A stretch of 64,000 nt of DNA from NCBI RefSeq assembly GCF_003116035.1, contig NZ_LGQW01000015.1, positions 2,310,550 to 2,374,549 on the forward strand, read 5' to 3'. How positions within the stretch are numbered: position 1 is the first letter of the stretch; each line of letters starts with the position of its first letter. Below, piece by piece: positions 8,788 to 18,524 of this stretch. Source of the DNA: Azospirillum sp. TSH64 (GTDB lineage Bacteria > Pseudomonadota > Alphaproteobacteria > Azospirillales > Azospirillaceae). The notes beneath the pieces are model-generated. The model was not told the origin of the DNA and ran no database searches. It worked only from the letters and a program-made list of their open reading frames with translations. The position numbers and the translations under genes were made by a program.

Positions 8788-9771
8788 TCAGATGCCGGCG
8801 ACGCCCCACAGCAGCAGCGCCACCAGCCCGACCAACAGCAGGGAGGCGACGGCGGACAGAGCGAGCGCCCGTCCGATGTCGGCGGGGGTGACGCGGGCGC
8901 GGCCGTCGCCGATCCAGTTCTCGGTGATGACAACGCCGCCATCGCGGTGCGGGCCGCCCAGCGCCAGCCCCAACGCGCCGGCCATCGCGGCGATGGGCCA
9001 GCCCATGTTCAGCGACGGGTGCTTGCGCGCGTCACGGCCGAGAGCGCGCAGAGCGCTTCCGGCCTTGGCGGTGCCGATGAAGGGGGCGGCCAGCGCCAGC
9101 AGCAGCCCGGCCAGACGGGCGGGCAGGGCGTTCAGCGCGTCGTCCAGCGTCGCGGCGGTCGATCCGAAGCGGCCATGGCGGACGCCGGGGCTGCCGAGCG
9201 CGGCGTCGGCGCCGTCCATCGCGGTCCAGACGAACAGGCCCGGCACGCCGAGCAGGGCATAGCCGAAGACCGGCGCCACCAGCTTGCGGTCGAAGGCGCG
9301 GGCGGCGGCCTCCACCGCCGCGCGGGCGATGCCATGCTCGTCCAGCCCATAGACATGGCGGCGGGTCAACGACTGGATCGCCTCCTGCCCGGCAACGACT
9401 CCGCCGCTTTCCAGCGCACGCCGCACCGCCCGGACGCGGGTCCAGGCTGCCCGGCCGCGCAGGCCGCAGAGCAGGGCCAGCAGTTCCACCATCCAGCCGC
9501 GGCCGATGGAGCCGATCCATTCCACCAGCAGCCCGGCGACGGCGGCGATCAGCACCAGCGCCAGCACCACCAGCGCCCCGCGGAACACCTGCGCCGACTT
9601 GCCCCGTTCTGCCCGGTTCAGCCGGGCATCGGCGGCGTTGCAGAAGCGCCGCGCCAGACCCGCCGGGTCGGGCAGGATGCGATCCAGCCAGTCGCCGAAC
9701 AGCGCGTCGATCCCCAGCGCCAGCAGCAGGAGCAGCAGCGGGCCGGGACCGCCGAAGGCCGAACCGAACAT
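8788..9771 (-). CDS. cobD: Adenosylcobinamide-phosphate synthase (CobD/CbiB)
   Basis: Membrane enzyme of cobalamin synthesis that attaches the aminopropanol arm to adenosylcobyric acid. The 327-residue sequence shows the family layout: an N-terminal hydrophobic segment with the ALGIDALFGD motif, a central region with AFDRKLVAPVFGYALLG and a C-terminal block SLNMGWPIAAMAGALG then WIGDGRARVTPADIGRAL. It matches the family's normal length of about 310-330. No other cobalamin gene and no cobalamin riboswitch is visible nearby, so it seems separated from the main cob cluster. The ankyrin gene lies 43 bases upstream on the same strand. CobD here is the CbiB-type enzyme, not the threonine-phosphate decarboxylase of the same name in Salmonella. 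Confidence 0.85.
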   Translation of the reverse strand: MFGSAFGGPGPLLLLLLALGIDALFGDWLDRILPDPAGLARRFCNAADARLNRAERGKSAQVFRGALVVLALVLIAAVAGLLVEWIGSIGRGWMVELLALLCGLRGRAAWTRVRAVRRALESGGVVAGQEAIQSLTRRHVYGLDEHGIARAAVEAAARAFDRKLVAPVFGYALLGVPGLFVWTAMDGADAALGSPGVRHGRFGSTAATLDDALNALPARLAGLLLALAAPFIGTAKAGSALRALGRDARKHPSLNMGWPIAAMAGALGLALGGPHRDGGVVITENWIGDGRARVTPADIGRALALSAVASLLLVGLVALLLWGVAGI

Positions 9772-9814
9772 GGAGTCTCCGGGGCAGAGGATCAGCGGGC
9801 GTGGGGCAGGGGGA

Positions 9815-10390
9815 TCAGCGGGCGCCGGCCTGGCGCAGCAAGGTTCCTACGCGGGGGTTGCGGCTTTCCTGCGCCCAGTTCAGCGCGGTCCGTCCGGTGA
9901 AGTCGGAACGGTCGACCTTGGCCCCGGCCTTCAGCAGCTTGTCCACCACGTCGGCCCGGCCGTTGCGGGCGGCGACCATCAGCGGGGTCATGCCCTCGCG
10001 GTTCTCCATGTCGACCTTGGCGCCCTTCTTCAGCAGCAGGTCGATCAGTTCCGGATTGCCGTTCTCGGCCGCGGCCAGCAGCGGGGTGATGCCTGCCTTG
10101 TCGGCGCGGTTCACGTTGGCACCGCTGTCCAGCAGCAGGGCGGCGATGGCCGGGCTGGAGCGGTCGACGGCAGCCAGCAGGGCGGTCTTGCCATGGATGT
10201 CCGCCTGGTTGGGGTTCTCGCCCCGCAACAGGGCGCCCTTCGTCTTGGTGACGTCGCCGTCATTGACCGCCTGCATCAGACCGGTGTCCTGGAACAGGCT
10301 GATCTGGGCGAGGGCAGGGGCGGCGGAGCCGGCGGTCAGGCCGGCCACAAGCAGAGGGGCGAACAGGGTGGCGATCAGGAGCCGCTTCAT
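9815..10390 (-). CDS. Exported ankyrin-repeat protein
   Basis: A 191-residue protein with a signal peptide (MKRLLIATLFAPLLVAG then Ala-X-Ala near residue 30) and about five ankyrin repeats filling the mature part, each with a recognisable G-TPL or TALL-AA core and an 'LLLxxGAxV' end. Ankyrin repeats bind partner proteins; a periplasmic role is inferred from the leader. The start at 10390 has an excellent AGGAAGGA upstream. A 13-base direct repeat (GGATCAGCGGGCG, at 9789 and 9812) flanks the stop codon, perhaps a local duplication. Confidence 0.82.
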   Translation of the reverse strand: MKRLLIATLFAPLLVAGLTAGSAAPALAQISLFQDTGLMQAVNDGDVTKTKGALLRGENPNQADIHGKTALLAAVDRSSPAIAALLLDSGANVNRADKAGITPLLAAAENGNPELIDLLLKKGAKVDMENREGMTPLMVAARNGRADVVDKLLKAGAKVDRSDFTGRTALNWAQESRNPRVGTLLRQAGAR

Positions 10391-10511
10391 GGCGGGTATC
10401 CTTCCTTGACAGCATGGGTGCCGGATACTAGCCAGAACACCGGTGCTTTTGCCAGATCGGCCTTCATCGCCAGCCCCTCCGCCGGCGGGTCCGCATCGAC
10501 AGGTTGAACCC

Positions 10512-10655
10512 ATGGTCCGCAATCCGCTCGCCCGCCACATCGCGCTGTTCCTGCTGGTGAAGGCCGTGCTGATCGGGCTGGGCCTGTGGTGGTTCCTGGG
10601 GACCATGCCGGAGCCGCGCGGCGCGGTGCCTCCGCCAGCTGCATCGCGGCCCTGA
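10512..10655 (+). CDS. Small single-span membrane protein, possibly CydP-like
   Basis: A 47-residue product with one membrane segment (about residues 9-29, ALFLLVKAVLIGLGLWWF) and a Pro-rich tail. Size, the LLVK element and the WWF end of the segment resemble the small cytochrome-oxidase-associated proteins called CydP. The resemblance is short and rests on pattern only. No cydAB genes are nearby. The ribosome site is weak (an AGG about ten bases before ATG). It could be a chance frame, but the clean ATG, hydrophobic segment and position between two genes argue for a real gene. Confidence 0.45.
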   Translation: MVRNPLARHIALFLLVKAVLIGLGLWWFLGTMPEPRGAVPPPAASRP

Positions 10656-10681
10656 TCGAAGTCCGCATCGCGACCCTGAAC

Positions 10682-10706
10682 GGAACCTTGCCTCCGCTTT
10701 CCGGTT
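10682..10706 (+). promoter_or_regulatory. EcfG-type (general stress) promoter candidate
   Basis: GGAAC at 10682-10686 and GGTT at 10703-10706 are separated by 16 bases, close to the alphaproteobacterial general stress promoter GGAAC-N16/17-CGTT. It lies 45 bases before the start of a YflT-like stress protein. The same GGAAC-N16-GGTT form occurs before the small membrane gene at 42330-42581. Confidence 0.5.
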
Positions 10707-10751
10707 GGATTCGGATTGTTCGGACTTCCTGTCAAGCGAAGGGGTGGAGGC

Positions 10752-11399
10752 ATGATCGAGAGCCGCGACCAGAACCCGACCACGATCGATTCCAGTGCCT
10801 GGACGGGAGACAGCGGAACCGCCGGCACCGATGCCGGCAGCACCGATGCGACGGTGCGCGAGGCCGTGGCGGTCTTCGACAGCCGCGATGCCCTGCAGAA
10901 CGCCATCGACGACCTGACGCTCGCCGGCTTCCAGCGACATGAGCTGAGCCTGCTGGCCAATGACGAGACGATCCGCGAGCGGCTGGGCGATGTGCCGGGC
11001 GACGTCGGCAGCCTCGCCCACGATCCCGACGCGCCGCGGCAGGCCTACATCTCGCCGGAGGATGTCGGCAGCGGCAAGGGGGCCGCGGTCGGCTTCCCCG
11101 CCTATGTCGGCGCCATCATCGCCACCGGTGCCGTGCTCGCCACCGGCGGCACCGCACTGGCCGCCGCAGCCGCTGCCGCAGCGGCGGGTGTCGGCAGCGG
11201 GGCGGCGGGGTCTTTCCTGTCGCAATGGATCACCGACAAGCGCAACGAGCCGATGCTGCAACACCTCGACAAGGGCGGCATCCTGCTGTGGGTCAATGTC
11301 GGCGATGCCGCGCGCGAACGCATCGCGCTGGAGATCCTGAACCGCCATACCACCCGGCCGGCCGAGGTTCACGACGTGCGGCAGACCGGATCGATGTGA
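10752..11399 (+). CDS. YflT-like general stress protein with glycine/alanine-rich membrane segment
   Basis: The 215-residue product has a segment (about residues 35-70, AVAVFDSRDALQNAIDDL then LAGFQRHELSLLAND) that resembles the start of heat-induced stress protein YflT and related DUF1269-like proteins. A central hydrophobic Gly/Ala run (about residues 115-160) looks like a membrane-inserting glycine-zipper. The C-terminus (GGILLWVNVGDAARER) fits the same family. The start at 10752 has a strong GGGTGGAGG upstream. The EcfG-like promoter just upstream supports a stress role. The molecular function is not known. Confidence 0.7.
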   Translation: MIESRDQNPTTIDSSAWTGDSGTAGTDAGSTDATVREAVAVFDSRDALQNAIDDLTLAGFQRHELSLLANDETIRERLGDVPGDVGSLAHDPDAPRQAYISPEDVGSGKGAAVGFPAYVGAIIATGAVLATGGTALAAAAAAAAAGVGSGAAGSFLSQWITDKRNEPMLQHLDKGGILLWVNVGDAARERIALEILNRHTTRPAEVHDVRQTGSM

Positions 11400-11429
11400 C
11401 GGTCCGCCGCCGCTTCACCCCCGCCCCGG

Positions 11430-12815
11430 CTACCCCCGCCGTCCGCGGCGGACCAGCGCCTCGGGGGTGAAGTCCTCCGGCTTCAGTGGGGCGTCGTATC
11501 GCGGCGGAGGCAGCCCGTTCTCGACGCCGCGGGCGGCATAGCGGTCGGCCGTCAGGTCGAAGGCGAACTCCATCGTCGGCACCAGGGCCGGCACCTGCCA
11601 GTCCGGCAGCGGGTGCGCTTCGGCGTAGCGCAGAAGCTCCCCCTTGCCGTTGTAATGCTCCGACGCCAGGATCTGCCAGCTGTCCTCATCCAGGTAAAAG
11701 GTGCGGTCGGGCAGCGAATGCTTGAAGTTCGGCTTCAGCCGGGCGTCGACCACCCAGACCCGGTGCATCTCATAGCGCAGGAACTGCGGGTTGGGATGGT
11801 GCGGCCACAGGATGTCCCGCATCGTCAGGCTGGGGTTGGTCAGCCGGTGGGCGTTGTACGGCATGTACATCTCGCGCCGAGTCACCAGCGTGTAGTCGAA
11901 GCGGTCGAGCGCGCCGCTGAACATGTCCAGCATGTCGGCGGTGCAGATCCCGCCGGTCACCGGGTCGGGCGTGTCATAGGCGAAGTCGGAGGCCGGAACC
12001 ACGCGCCCGCGCTCGCCCTCCCGCACCCAGGCGCGGGTGCGGGCGGCGATGGGGTCGAGCGTCCCCTGGACGATCAGGCTGCTGCCCGCCTGTTCCTTGG
12101 GATCCAGGATCGTGCGGCGATAGAGCAGGGGCGGGGCGGCGGCATCCCCGGCGGCATAGGGCGAGGCGATATCCTCGCGCAGCCGGGTCAGCGACCGGGT
12201 TCCGTCGCCGGACTGCACCACCGTCAGGCTGGTGCGCGACAGGGTACCGCCACGCCAGCGCAGCTTGTGGTTCCACATCGCCTGTACGCCGTTCGCCGGA
12301 ATCGGGAAGGGCACGCCGACCGCCGCATCGCGCAAGGCCAGCCCGTTCTCGCCCAGCCTGGCGCGGTCGGCATTGGCGAGCGAGGCGTCATAGATGCGCT
12401 GCGGTGCCGCGGCGCTGCGGCGGCTGGGAAACAGCGCCAGTTCAAAGCTGTCCGGAAACTTCACCAGCAGGGCCTGCTGCCCGGCGGTCAGCCGAACCTT
12501 GTAGCGCTCGACATCGGCGGCGCCGACGGTGAACCAGCGCACGTCCTCGATATAGGGATCGGGCGACGGGCGGTCCGGCACATAGCCGCGCGGCGCCTCG
12601 GTCAGCCCGCCGGTCCAGGGTGGGATCGCCCGCGTGCGGTTGCCGGCGCGCACCGCCCCGAAGGCCGTCAGTTCCTCACCCAGCCGCGGCACGCCGACAT
12701 CGGCCGGGGCGCTTTGAGCGAGAGCGCCGGAAGGGGCGGCGGCAGAAGCGGCGGCCCCCAGCAGCAGGCCAAGTGCTTGGCGCCGGTCGGGGTGGAAATC
12801 CATCGGGTCGTTCAT
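11430..12815 (-). CDS. DUF1329 family exported protein
   Basis: A 461-residue DUF1329 protein, a family related to outer-membrane lipoprotein-sorting folds (LolA/LolB-like). It opens with a twin-arginine-looking leader ([19 protein letters not shown]) and the mature part begins near residue 35. Conserved-looking blocks include NYRY-like elements, [13 protein letters not shown] and [20 protein letters not shown]. The start at 12815 overlaps the stop of the upstream hybrid kinase by ATGA, so it is translationally coupled to two sensor kinases. That is an odd partner for this family and suggests an envelope output or a sensed component. The frame is open upstream to 13166, but that part overlaps the kinase and lacks family similarity. 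Confidence 0.8.
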   Translation of the reverse strand: MNDPMDFHPDRRQALGLLLGAAASAAAPSGALAQSAPADVGVPRLGEELTAFGAVRAGNRTRAIPPWTGGLTEAPRGYVPDRPSPDPYIEDVRWFTVGAADVERYKVRLTAGQQALLVKFPDSFELALFPSRRSAAAPQRIYDASLANADRARLGENGLALRDAAVGVPFPIPANGVQAMWNHKLRWRGGTLSRTSLTVVQSGDGTRSLTRLREDIASPYAAGDAAAPPLLYRRTILDPKEQAGSSLIVQGTLDPIAARTRAWVREGERGRVVPASDFAYDTPDPVTGGICTADMLDMFSGALDRFDYTLVTRREMYMPYNAHRLTNPSLTMRDILWPHHPNPQFLRYEMHRVWVVDARLKPNFKHSLPDRTFYLDEDSWQILASEHYNGKGELLRYAEAHPLPDWQVPALVPTMEFAFDLTADRYAARGVENGLPPPRYDAPLKPEDFTPEALVRRGRRG

Positions 12816-15466
12816 GCCGTCGACCGCTCCACGAGAGCCAGTTCCCGTTCGATGGCGGTGCAGGTCGCGGCGAAGCTGTCGCGCAGCCGGCTGGCCTCCT
12901 CCATGAGCCGGGAGAGGGGCGCGCCTTCGGTTGCCGACTGCTCCAGCATGCGGGCGGCCTCGGCCAGCGGCTTGGCGCCGGCATTGCGGGAGGAGCCCTT
13001 CAGATTGTGGGCGCAAGCCCGCATCCGGTCGCGGTCGCCCATGTCGAGAGCCTTGTCCAGATCCGCGATCACCCCGCGGCCGATGGCGATGAAATCGCCC
13101 AGCAGTTCCGCCAGCATCTCCGCATCGTCGCCGCACAGCGCGCGCAGGCCGGCGAGTTCGATCCACTCTCCGGGCTGCGCCTCGGGCAGCGCCTGTGCCG
13201 GGACCTCGGCTGGCTCGGCGGGGACCGGCGGCAGCCAGCGTGCGAGCGTCGCTCCCAACTGCGACAGCTCCAGCGGCTTGCTCAGCACATCGTCCATGCC
13301 GGCGGCGCGGTAGCGTTCGATGTCGGCCGGAGCGGCATTGGCGGTGATGGCGACAATCGGGAGGCGGTCCGCCGACGGTTCGTCGCTGCGGATCCGGCGG
13401 GTCAGCTCGAATCCGTCGATCTCCGGCATCTGGACGTCGGTCAGCAGCAGGGCGAAACGCCGGCGGCCCTGCCGCATGGCGTCGAGCGCCGCAAGCGCCT
13501 CGGCCCCGCCGGGCGCCATCTCCGCGGCATAGCCCAGCGCCTGCAACTGCATCAGCAGAACCTTGCGGTTCACCGGATTGTCTTCGGCCACCAGGATCAG
13601 GCGCCCCTGGGCTTCCGCCTCCTCCACGCCGGGGACGCCGGCGGCTGGGCCTGCCGCGGTCCTGGCGGTGGCGGGCGAGGGCAGGGCAGAGGACTGGGGC
13701 TGGGAATGGGGGGGAACCGGCTGGAGATGCAGCCGCCCGGTGGCGACGGCCACCGCGCGCAGCAGGACCAGCCGGCGCAGCGGGCGGCTCAGCACCACCG
13801 TGCCGGCTTCCGCCCCGCGCGTCGCGGGGTGGGAGGCCGGGCCGGGCATGCCGCCCGTCTCATGGCAGAGCAGGACCACCGGTGGCCGGGCCTCGCCGCT
13901 GCGGCGGCCAAGCTCCTCCGGCGCGCAGGCGGCGGCGGGCACGTGCAGCGCCTCGTCGATGGTGACGACGCCGACGGCGCAGCCGGCTTCGCGGGCGATG
14001 CGGGCCTGCGCCGCCAGTTCGGGCGGGGAGGCGGCGGGCAGCACGCGGGCGCCGGCCTGCTCCAGATAGCGAGCGAGGAAACCGCGCTCCGTGTCGTCGG
14101 GCACGCCCAGCAGGACGGTCAGCCCGTCCAGATCGACGGCATCGGGACCGTCCTCCGCCGCATCCGGCGCGGCGGTGCCGGTCAGGGGCAGGCGCAGCCA
14201 GAAGGTGGAGCCGAGGCCGGGCTCGCTCTCCACCCCGATCTCGCCGCCCATCAGCGCCGCCAGCCGGCGGCTGATCGACAGGCCGAGCCCGGTGCCGCCG
14301 AAGCGCCGGGTGGTGGAGCTTTCCGCCTGGGTGAAGGGCTGGAACAGGCGCTGGCGCGTCGCCTCGGCGATGCCGATGCCGGTGTCGCAGACGGCGATGC
14401 GCAGCAGAGTCTCCGCCCCTGCCGGGGGCGACTCAAGCTCGGCGCGCAGCACGACGCGGCCGGCCTCGGTGAATTTGATGGCGTTGCCGGCCAGATTGAA
14501 CAGGATCTGGCGCAGCCGCACCGGATCGCCCAGCAAAGCCTGCGGGATCGCCGGGTCGACATAGGTCAGCAGCGCCAGCCCCTTAGCTCCGGCGGCGGGG
14601 GCCAGCGTTTCCGCCACCCCCTCCACCAGCGCCGGGACCGACAGCGCCACCCGTTCCAGATCCATCTTCCCGGCTTCGATCTTCGAGAAGTCCAGGATGT
14701 CGTCGATGATCCGCAGCAGCGCGTTGGCCGACTCGCGCATGGTGCCGACGGTGTCGCGCTGGTGCTCGTCCAGCTCCGTCCGTTCCAGCAGGCCCAGCAT
14801 GCCCAGCACCCCGTTCATCGGCGTGCGGATCTCGTGGCTCATGGTGGCGAGGAAGGCGGATTTGGCCTTGGTCGCCTCCTCCGCCTGCTCGCGGCTTTCG
14901 CGCAGCTCGCGCGTGCGTTCCGCCACTCGTGTTTCGATCGATTGGATCTGGTCGAAGGCGCGCAGCGCCGCGATCACCGCGGTGAACAGGCTTTCCGCCG
15001 ACAGGTCGGCCTTCGGCTTGTAGTCGTTGATGTCGTAATCGACGATCACGTCGCGCTGCGGCGCCTGACCCGGCTGGCCGGTGCGCAGGATGATGCGGAC
15101 ATCGCGGTTGCCCAGCCCGTCCCTGATCCAGCGCACCAGCTTCAGGCCGGAATCATCCTCCTCCATCACCACGTCGAGCAGGACCACGGCGATGTCGTTC
15201 CGGCTTTCCAGCACGGTGCGGGCGTCCGCCGCGGTGAAGCAGCTGACGAGGTCCAGCCGCCGCCGCTGGAAGGCGACGTCGGCCAGCAGCAGCCCGGTCA
15301 TGGAATGGACGTCGGACTCGTCGTCAACCACCAGGATCACCCAGGGTGGGGCCGCCGGGTCGACCGGCTCCGCGCCGGTGGCCGCCTCGCCGGGATCGGG
15401 TGCAGCGCCGTCCGTCTCCTCGTCGGCGAACAGGATTTCGTCGTCGTCGTAGGCGCCGGTGCTCAT
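12812..15466 (-). CDS. Hybrid histidine kinase: REC-HisKA-HATPase-REC-HPt
   Basis: An 884-residue soluble phosphorelay protein. The N-terminal receiver (about residues 43-165) has the [14 protein letters not shown] phosphorylation site and the [10 protein letters not shown] stretch typical of receivers next to DUF3369. A coiled coil leads to HisKA with His211 in [11 protein letters not shown], then an ATPase domain ([18 protein letters not shown]). A second receiver ([15 protein letters not shown]) and a C-terminal HPt with His820 in [12 protein letters not shown] follow. No membrane segment is seen, so it probably takes its input from the membrane kinase encoded just upstream, which overlaps it by ATGA (15463-15466). 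It overlaps the DUF1329 gene downstream in the same way. Confidence 0.9.
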   Translation of the reverse strand: MSTGAYDDDEILFADEETDGAAPDPGEAATGAEPVDPAAPPWVILVVDDESDVHSMTGLLLADVAFQRRRLDLVSCFTAADARTVLESRNDIAVVLLDVVMEEDDSGLKLVRWIRDGLGNRDVRIILRTGQPGQAPQRDVIVDYDINDYKPKADLSAESLFTAVIAALRAFDQIQSIETRVAERTRELRESREQAEEATKAKSAFLATMSHEIRTPMNGVLGMLGLLERTELDEHQRDTVGTMRESANALLRIIDDILDFSKIEAGKMDLERVALSVPALVEGVAETLAPAAGAKGLALLTYVDPAIPQALLGDPVRLRQILFNLAGNAIKFTEAGRVVLRAELESPPAGAETLLRIAVCDTGIGIAEATRQRLFQPFTQAESSTTRRFGGTGLGLSISRRLAALMGGEIGVESEPGLGSTFWLRLPLTGTAAPDAAEDGPDAVDLDGLTVLLGVPDDTERGFLARYLEQAGARVLPAASPPELAAQARIAREAGCAVGVVTIDEALHVPAAACAPEELGRRSGEARPPVVLLCHETGGMPGPASHPATRGAEAGTVVLSRPLRRLVLLRAVAVATGRLHLQPVPPHSQPQSSALPSPATARTAAGPAAGVPGVEEAEAQGRLILVAEDNPVNRKVLLMQLQALGYAAEMAPGGAEALAALDAMRQGRRRFALLLTDVQMPEIDGFELTRRIRSDEPSADRLPIVAITANAAPADIERYRAAGMDDVLSKPLELSQLGATLARWLPPVPAEPAEVPAQALPEAQPGEWIELAGLRALCGDDAEMLAELLGDFIAIGRGVIADLDKALDMGDRDRMRACAHNLKGSSRNAGAKPLAEAARMLEQSATEGAPLSRLMEEASRLRDSFAATCTAIERELALVERSTA

Positions 15467-17865
15467 GCGGGTTCGGTCTCCAGCGGTACGGGCGGCGGCG
15501 AAGGCGTGGCGGCGGCAGGACTGCCGGGGGGGATGACGGTCTTCGGAATGCGCAGGGTGAAGGTAGTTCCATCGCCGGGAACGCTGTCAACCGAGATCCG
15601 CCCGCCCAGCGACTGGGTGACCAGATTGAACACGATGTGCAGCCCCAGGCCGCTGCCGCCCGACCCGCGCCGGGTGGTGAAGAAGGGTTCGAACACCTTA
15701 GGCAGGTTTTCCGCGGCGATGCCGACTCCGTCGTCGGCGAAGCGGATCTCCACCTCGCCCTCGGCCACCTCGTCCACGTCGATGACCATGTGCCCCCTGC
15801 TGTCCGCCGGGAAGGCGTGGGTCAGCGCGTTCATCACCAGATTGGTCACCACCTGGCTCAGCGCACCGGGGAAGCTGTCCATCAGGATGCCGGGCGAGCA
15901 GGCGATGGCAACCCGGTGGCGGCTCTTGCGCAGGGTGGGGCCGAGCGAGGTCACCACCTCCTCCAGATAGGCCAGCAGGTCGAAGCGGCGGCGCTCCTCG
16001 CTGGTCTGGTCGACGGCGACCCGTTTGAAGCTCTGGATCAGCTCCGCGGCACGGGTCAGGTTCTGTTCGATCAGGCGGGAGGATTCGCTGGCGGTGGCGA
16101 CATAGGCGGCAAGCTCCGACTTCTTCATCGTCCCGCGCTCGAACCCCTCGGCCAGCATGCCGGTCCGGCCCGACAGATGTGTGGCGCAGCCGAAGGCGAT
16201 GCCGATCGGGGTGTTGATCTCATGCGCGACGCCGGCGACCAGCAGGGCGAGCGAGGCCATCTTCTCGGCCTGGACCAGATTGGCCTGCGTCTCCTTCAAA
16301 TCGGCATAGGCGCGTTCCAACTCCTGCATTGCATTGAAGATTTCCTCGGCCGACCGGGCTTCCACCGTCACGTCGGTCAGGGTGCGGACGAATCCGCCCT
16401 CCGGCAGCGGGTTGGTGCGCACCTCGACGATGCGGCCGTCGGGCCGGCGGCGCTTGAAGGTGAAGGGCTGGTCGATCATCCCCGCCGGCTCGCCCGGCTG
16501 CATTCCGAAGCCGCCATCCGTATCGGTGTCGGAGCCGCGTCCGCTGCCCTCCGTGCCGATGCCGTAGCTGAGATACAGGTCGGGGTCGTCGCCCATCTCG
16601 CCGAACTCGCCCTGGCGGCGCTGGAGCGCCACGACGTCGGCGAAGCGCGGGTTGCCGGCCAGCACCTCGGGCGGGATGTTCAGCAGCTCCGCGGCGCGGC
16701 GGTTCGCCGTCACCACCCGCCCGTTGCCGTCGACCTTGATGATGCCCTGGTCGGTGTTGTCCAGCGTGACCTGCAGCACGTTGCGCTCATGGGCCAGATC
16801 CAGTTCGGCCCGCACCCGTTCGGTGACGTCGGACATGGTTCCGGTCAGGCGGCGGGCGCGGCCGTCGGGGTCGCGCTGGGCGGTGGCGCGGTCTTCGATC
16901 CAGGCCCACCGGCCGTCGCGCCGGCGCATGCGGTAGACGGCGGTGTAGGCCATGGCGCGGTCGCGCACCCGGCGCCGCGACTCCTGCATCACCCGCTCCG
17001 CCTCGTCCGGATGCAGCAGCGAGGACCAGGTCGCCGCCGTCATCGGCAGCTCGCTCGGGCCATAGCCGAGCAGGGCGGGGAATTCCTTCGACCACCAATA
17101 TTGCCCGCTGCGCAGGTCGTAATCCCAGACGGAGGACCGGGTGGCGGTGATGGCCAGCGCCAGCCGCTGCTCGCTCTTGCGCAGGGCGGCCTCCTCCTGT
17201 CCCAGCCGGGCGAGCATGGCGTTGTGGGCCTGGATCACCCGCCCAAGCTCGTCGGCGGCGCGCCAGTCCACCGGCTGGTGCCCGCCGCCCCGTTCCGATT
17301 CGAGGATGGAGGCGATCAGCCGCCCCAGCGGCCGGCCCACCGTCAGCCGCAGCGCCGCCAGCGCCGCCGCTATGGTGCCGGCCAGCATCAGCAGAAGCAG
17401 CACCGCGGTGTTCACCACCTCCTGCCGCAGCTGCTCGCGGACGACGTCGTGGCTGTAATGCAGGGTGATGGTGCCGACCTGGAGGTTCTGGACCCGGACC
17501 GGCCGCCGTTCGATGTTGGCGTCGCTGCTCAAGGGACAGCTCGGCCCCGGCCAGGCGAACAGCCCGTCGGCCAGATCGTCGCTCACCTCGACGCAGACAA
17601 GCTCCCGGTTGGCGCCGATGGCCTGGATGACGTTGCGGATGGCCTGGACGTCGAAGGTCCACAGATTGTTGGACAGCGCCGCCGCGTTGATGTCGGCGAT
17701 GGTCGCCACCTTCTCCCGCAACGCCGCCTGCAAATCCTTGTAGCGGTCATAGAAGAACAGGGCCGAGAACAGCGAAACCGCGACCACGAGGCTGGGCACC
17801 AGGATCAGCAGGAACTTGGCCGATACGGTCGGTATGCGCCGCCATGCCTCAACGATCCTGGTCAT
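15463..17865 (-). CDS. Membrane sensor histidine kinase with periplasmic sensor and PAS domains
   Basis: An 800-residue kinase. A membrane segment near residues 18-40, a periplasmic domain of about 130 residues and a second segment near 175-200 ([20 protein letters not shown]) lead into a HAMP-like stretch. Two PAS modules follow, the first with a PAC-like [11 protein letters not shown] motif, the second beginning at [15 protein letters not shown]. The catalytic core has His548 in [13 protein letters not shown] and ATPase motifs NALTHAF, DDGVGI and GSGLGLHIV. The VAHEINTP form marks the NtrB-like subgroup. It is the first gene of the operon, divergent from the STAS gene, and overlaps the hybrid kinase by ATGA. 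Confidence 0.9.
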   Translation of the reverse strand: MTRIVEAWRRIPTVSAKFLLILVPSLVVAVSLFSALFFYDRYKDLQAALREKVATIADINAAALSNNLWTFDVQAIRNVIQAIGANRELVCVEVSDDLADGLFAWPGPSCPLSSDANIERRPVRVQNLQVGTITLHYSHDVVREQLRQEVVNTAVLLLLMLAGTIAAALAALRLTVGRPLGRLIASILESERGGGHQPVDWRAADELGRVIQAHNAMLARLGQEEAALRKSEQRLALAITATRSSVWDYDLRSGQYWWSKEFPALLGYGPSELPMTAATWSSLLHPDEAERVMQESRRRVRDRAMAYTAVYRMRRRDGRWAWIEDRATAQRDPDGRARRLTGTMSDVTERVRAELDLAHERNVLQVTLDNTDQGIIKVDGNGRVVTANRRAAELLNIPPEVLAGNPRFADVVALQRRQGEFGEMGDDPDLYLSYGIGTEGSGRGSDTDTDGGFGMQPGEPAGMIDQPFTFKRRRPDGRIVEVRTNPLPEGGFVRTLTDVTVEARSAEEIFNAMQELERAYADLKETQANLVQAEKMASLALLVAGVAHEINTPIGIAFGCATHLSGRTGMLAEGFERGTMKKSELAAYVATASESSRLIEQNLTRAAELIQSFKRVAVDQTSEERRRFDLLAYLEEVVTSLGPTLRKSRHRVAIACSPGILMDSFPGALSQVVTNLVMNALTHAFPADSRGHMVIDVDEVAEGEVEIRFADDGVGIAAENLPKVFEPFFTTRRGSGGSGLGLHIVFNLVTQSLGGRISVDSVPGDGTTFTLRIPKTVIPPGSPAAATPSPPPVPLETEPA

Positions 17866-18170
17866 GCCTTGCCGTTCCGGAGGTTCGTCGATAGGGCGGC
17901 TGGCGGCGGCGCGGCACGCGGAGCGCGCACCTCCCCAGGGACGTTCTACCCCGTCGTCGGCCGCCCGTCCATGCGGGTTGCGTCCCGGCGGCTGGAAGCG
18001 GAGGAAAAGTGTCGCGCCGGGGGAGAGCGTTTATCCGATTACGGTATCGGGACTTGAGGCCGGATGAGTGCTTGCACTACTGTGCATAGGCGGATTGCCT
18101 TGGTTTCGCGCGCATTTGTATGGGTGCGGCCAGGGCTGCGGACCGGGTAAAGAGGATCTTGAGAGGACCT
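17866..18170. promoter_or_regulatory. Divergent control region between the kinase operon and the STAS module
   Basis: These 305 bases must hold promoters for both divergent operons. I could not place -10 and -35 elements with confidence. An inverted repeat TGCAC-TACT-GTGCA at 18073-18086, about 85 bases before the STAS start, is the only operator-like sequence seen. Confidence 0.35.
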
Positions 18171-18476
18171 ATGGATTTCAAGACGACCATTACAGTCGAT
18201 GCGACCGAGGTCTGGCTGACGGGCCGCCTCGAATTCACCGACCATGACCGGCTCAGGGACATCGTCGAACTGGTGGAGCAGTCCCGTGCACGGCGCTTCG
18301 TCATCGACATGTCGAAGCTGGACTTCATCGACTCCGCCGGGCTCGGGATGTTGCTGATCCTCCAGGAGGAGACCGAGAGCCGTAACATCAAGATGATCGT
18401 CCGCCATCCCCTGGGTGACGTGAAGCGGTCGATCGATCTGGCGCGGCTGGGCGAGATCATCACCATCGAATCGTAA
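18171..18476 (+). CDS. STAS-domain anti-sigma-factor antagonist
   Basis: A 101-residue single-domain STAS protein of the SpoIIAA/RsbV type. The phosphorylatable serine is probably Ser55 in FIDSAGLGM. In partner switching a kinase phosphorylates this serine and a PP2C phosphatase removes it; both partners are encoded next in line (18525-19328 and 19339-20526). The ATG at 18171 is preceded by GAGAGGA; the open frame reaches back to 18120 but without a ribosome site. The DSAGLG core has Ala where many homologues have a second Ser or Thr, leaving one phosphorylation site. Confidence 0.88.
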   Translation: MDFKTTITVDATEVWLTGRLEFTDHDRLRDIVELVEQSRARRFVIDMSKLDFIDSAGLGMLLILQEETESRNIKMIVRHPLGDVKRSIDLARLGEIITIES

Positions 18477-18524
18477 ACCGCCGAGTCCTGGCCCGCCGGT
18501 CCTTGTCCCAGGGGAGTTTGCCGC

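Noticed and set aside
12620..15970. Long plus-strand open frame (over 1100 codons) opposite the hybrid kinase
   Set aside because: It is antisense to a kinase with complete motifs; its product is a His/Arg/Gly-rich composition typical of reading a GC-rich gene on the wrong strand.
15346..18057. Long plus-strand open frame opposite the PAS kinase
   Set aside because: Same reason: no domain, and the opposite strand carries clear HATPase and PAS motifs.
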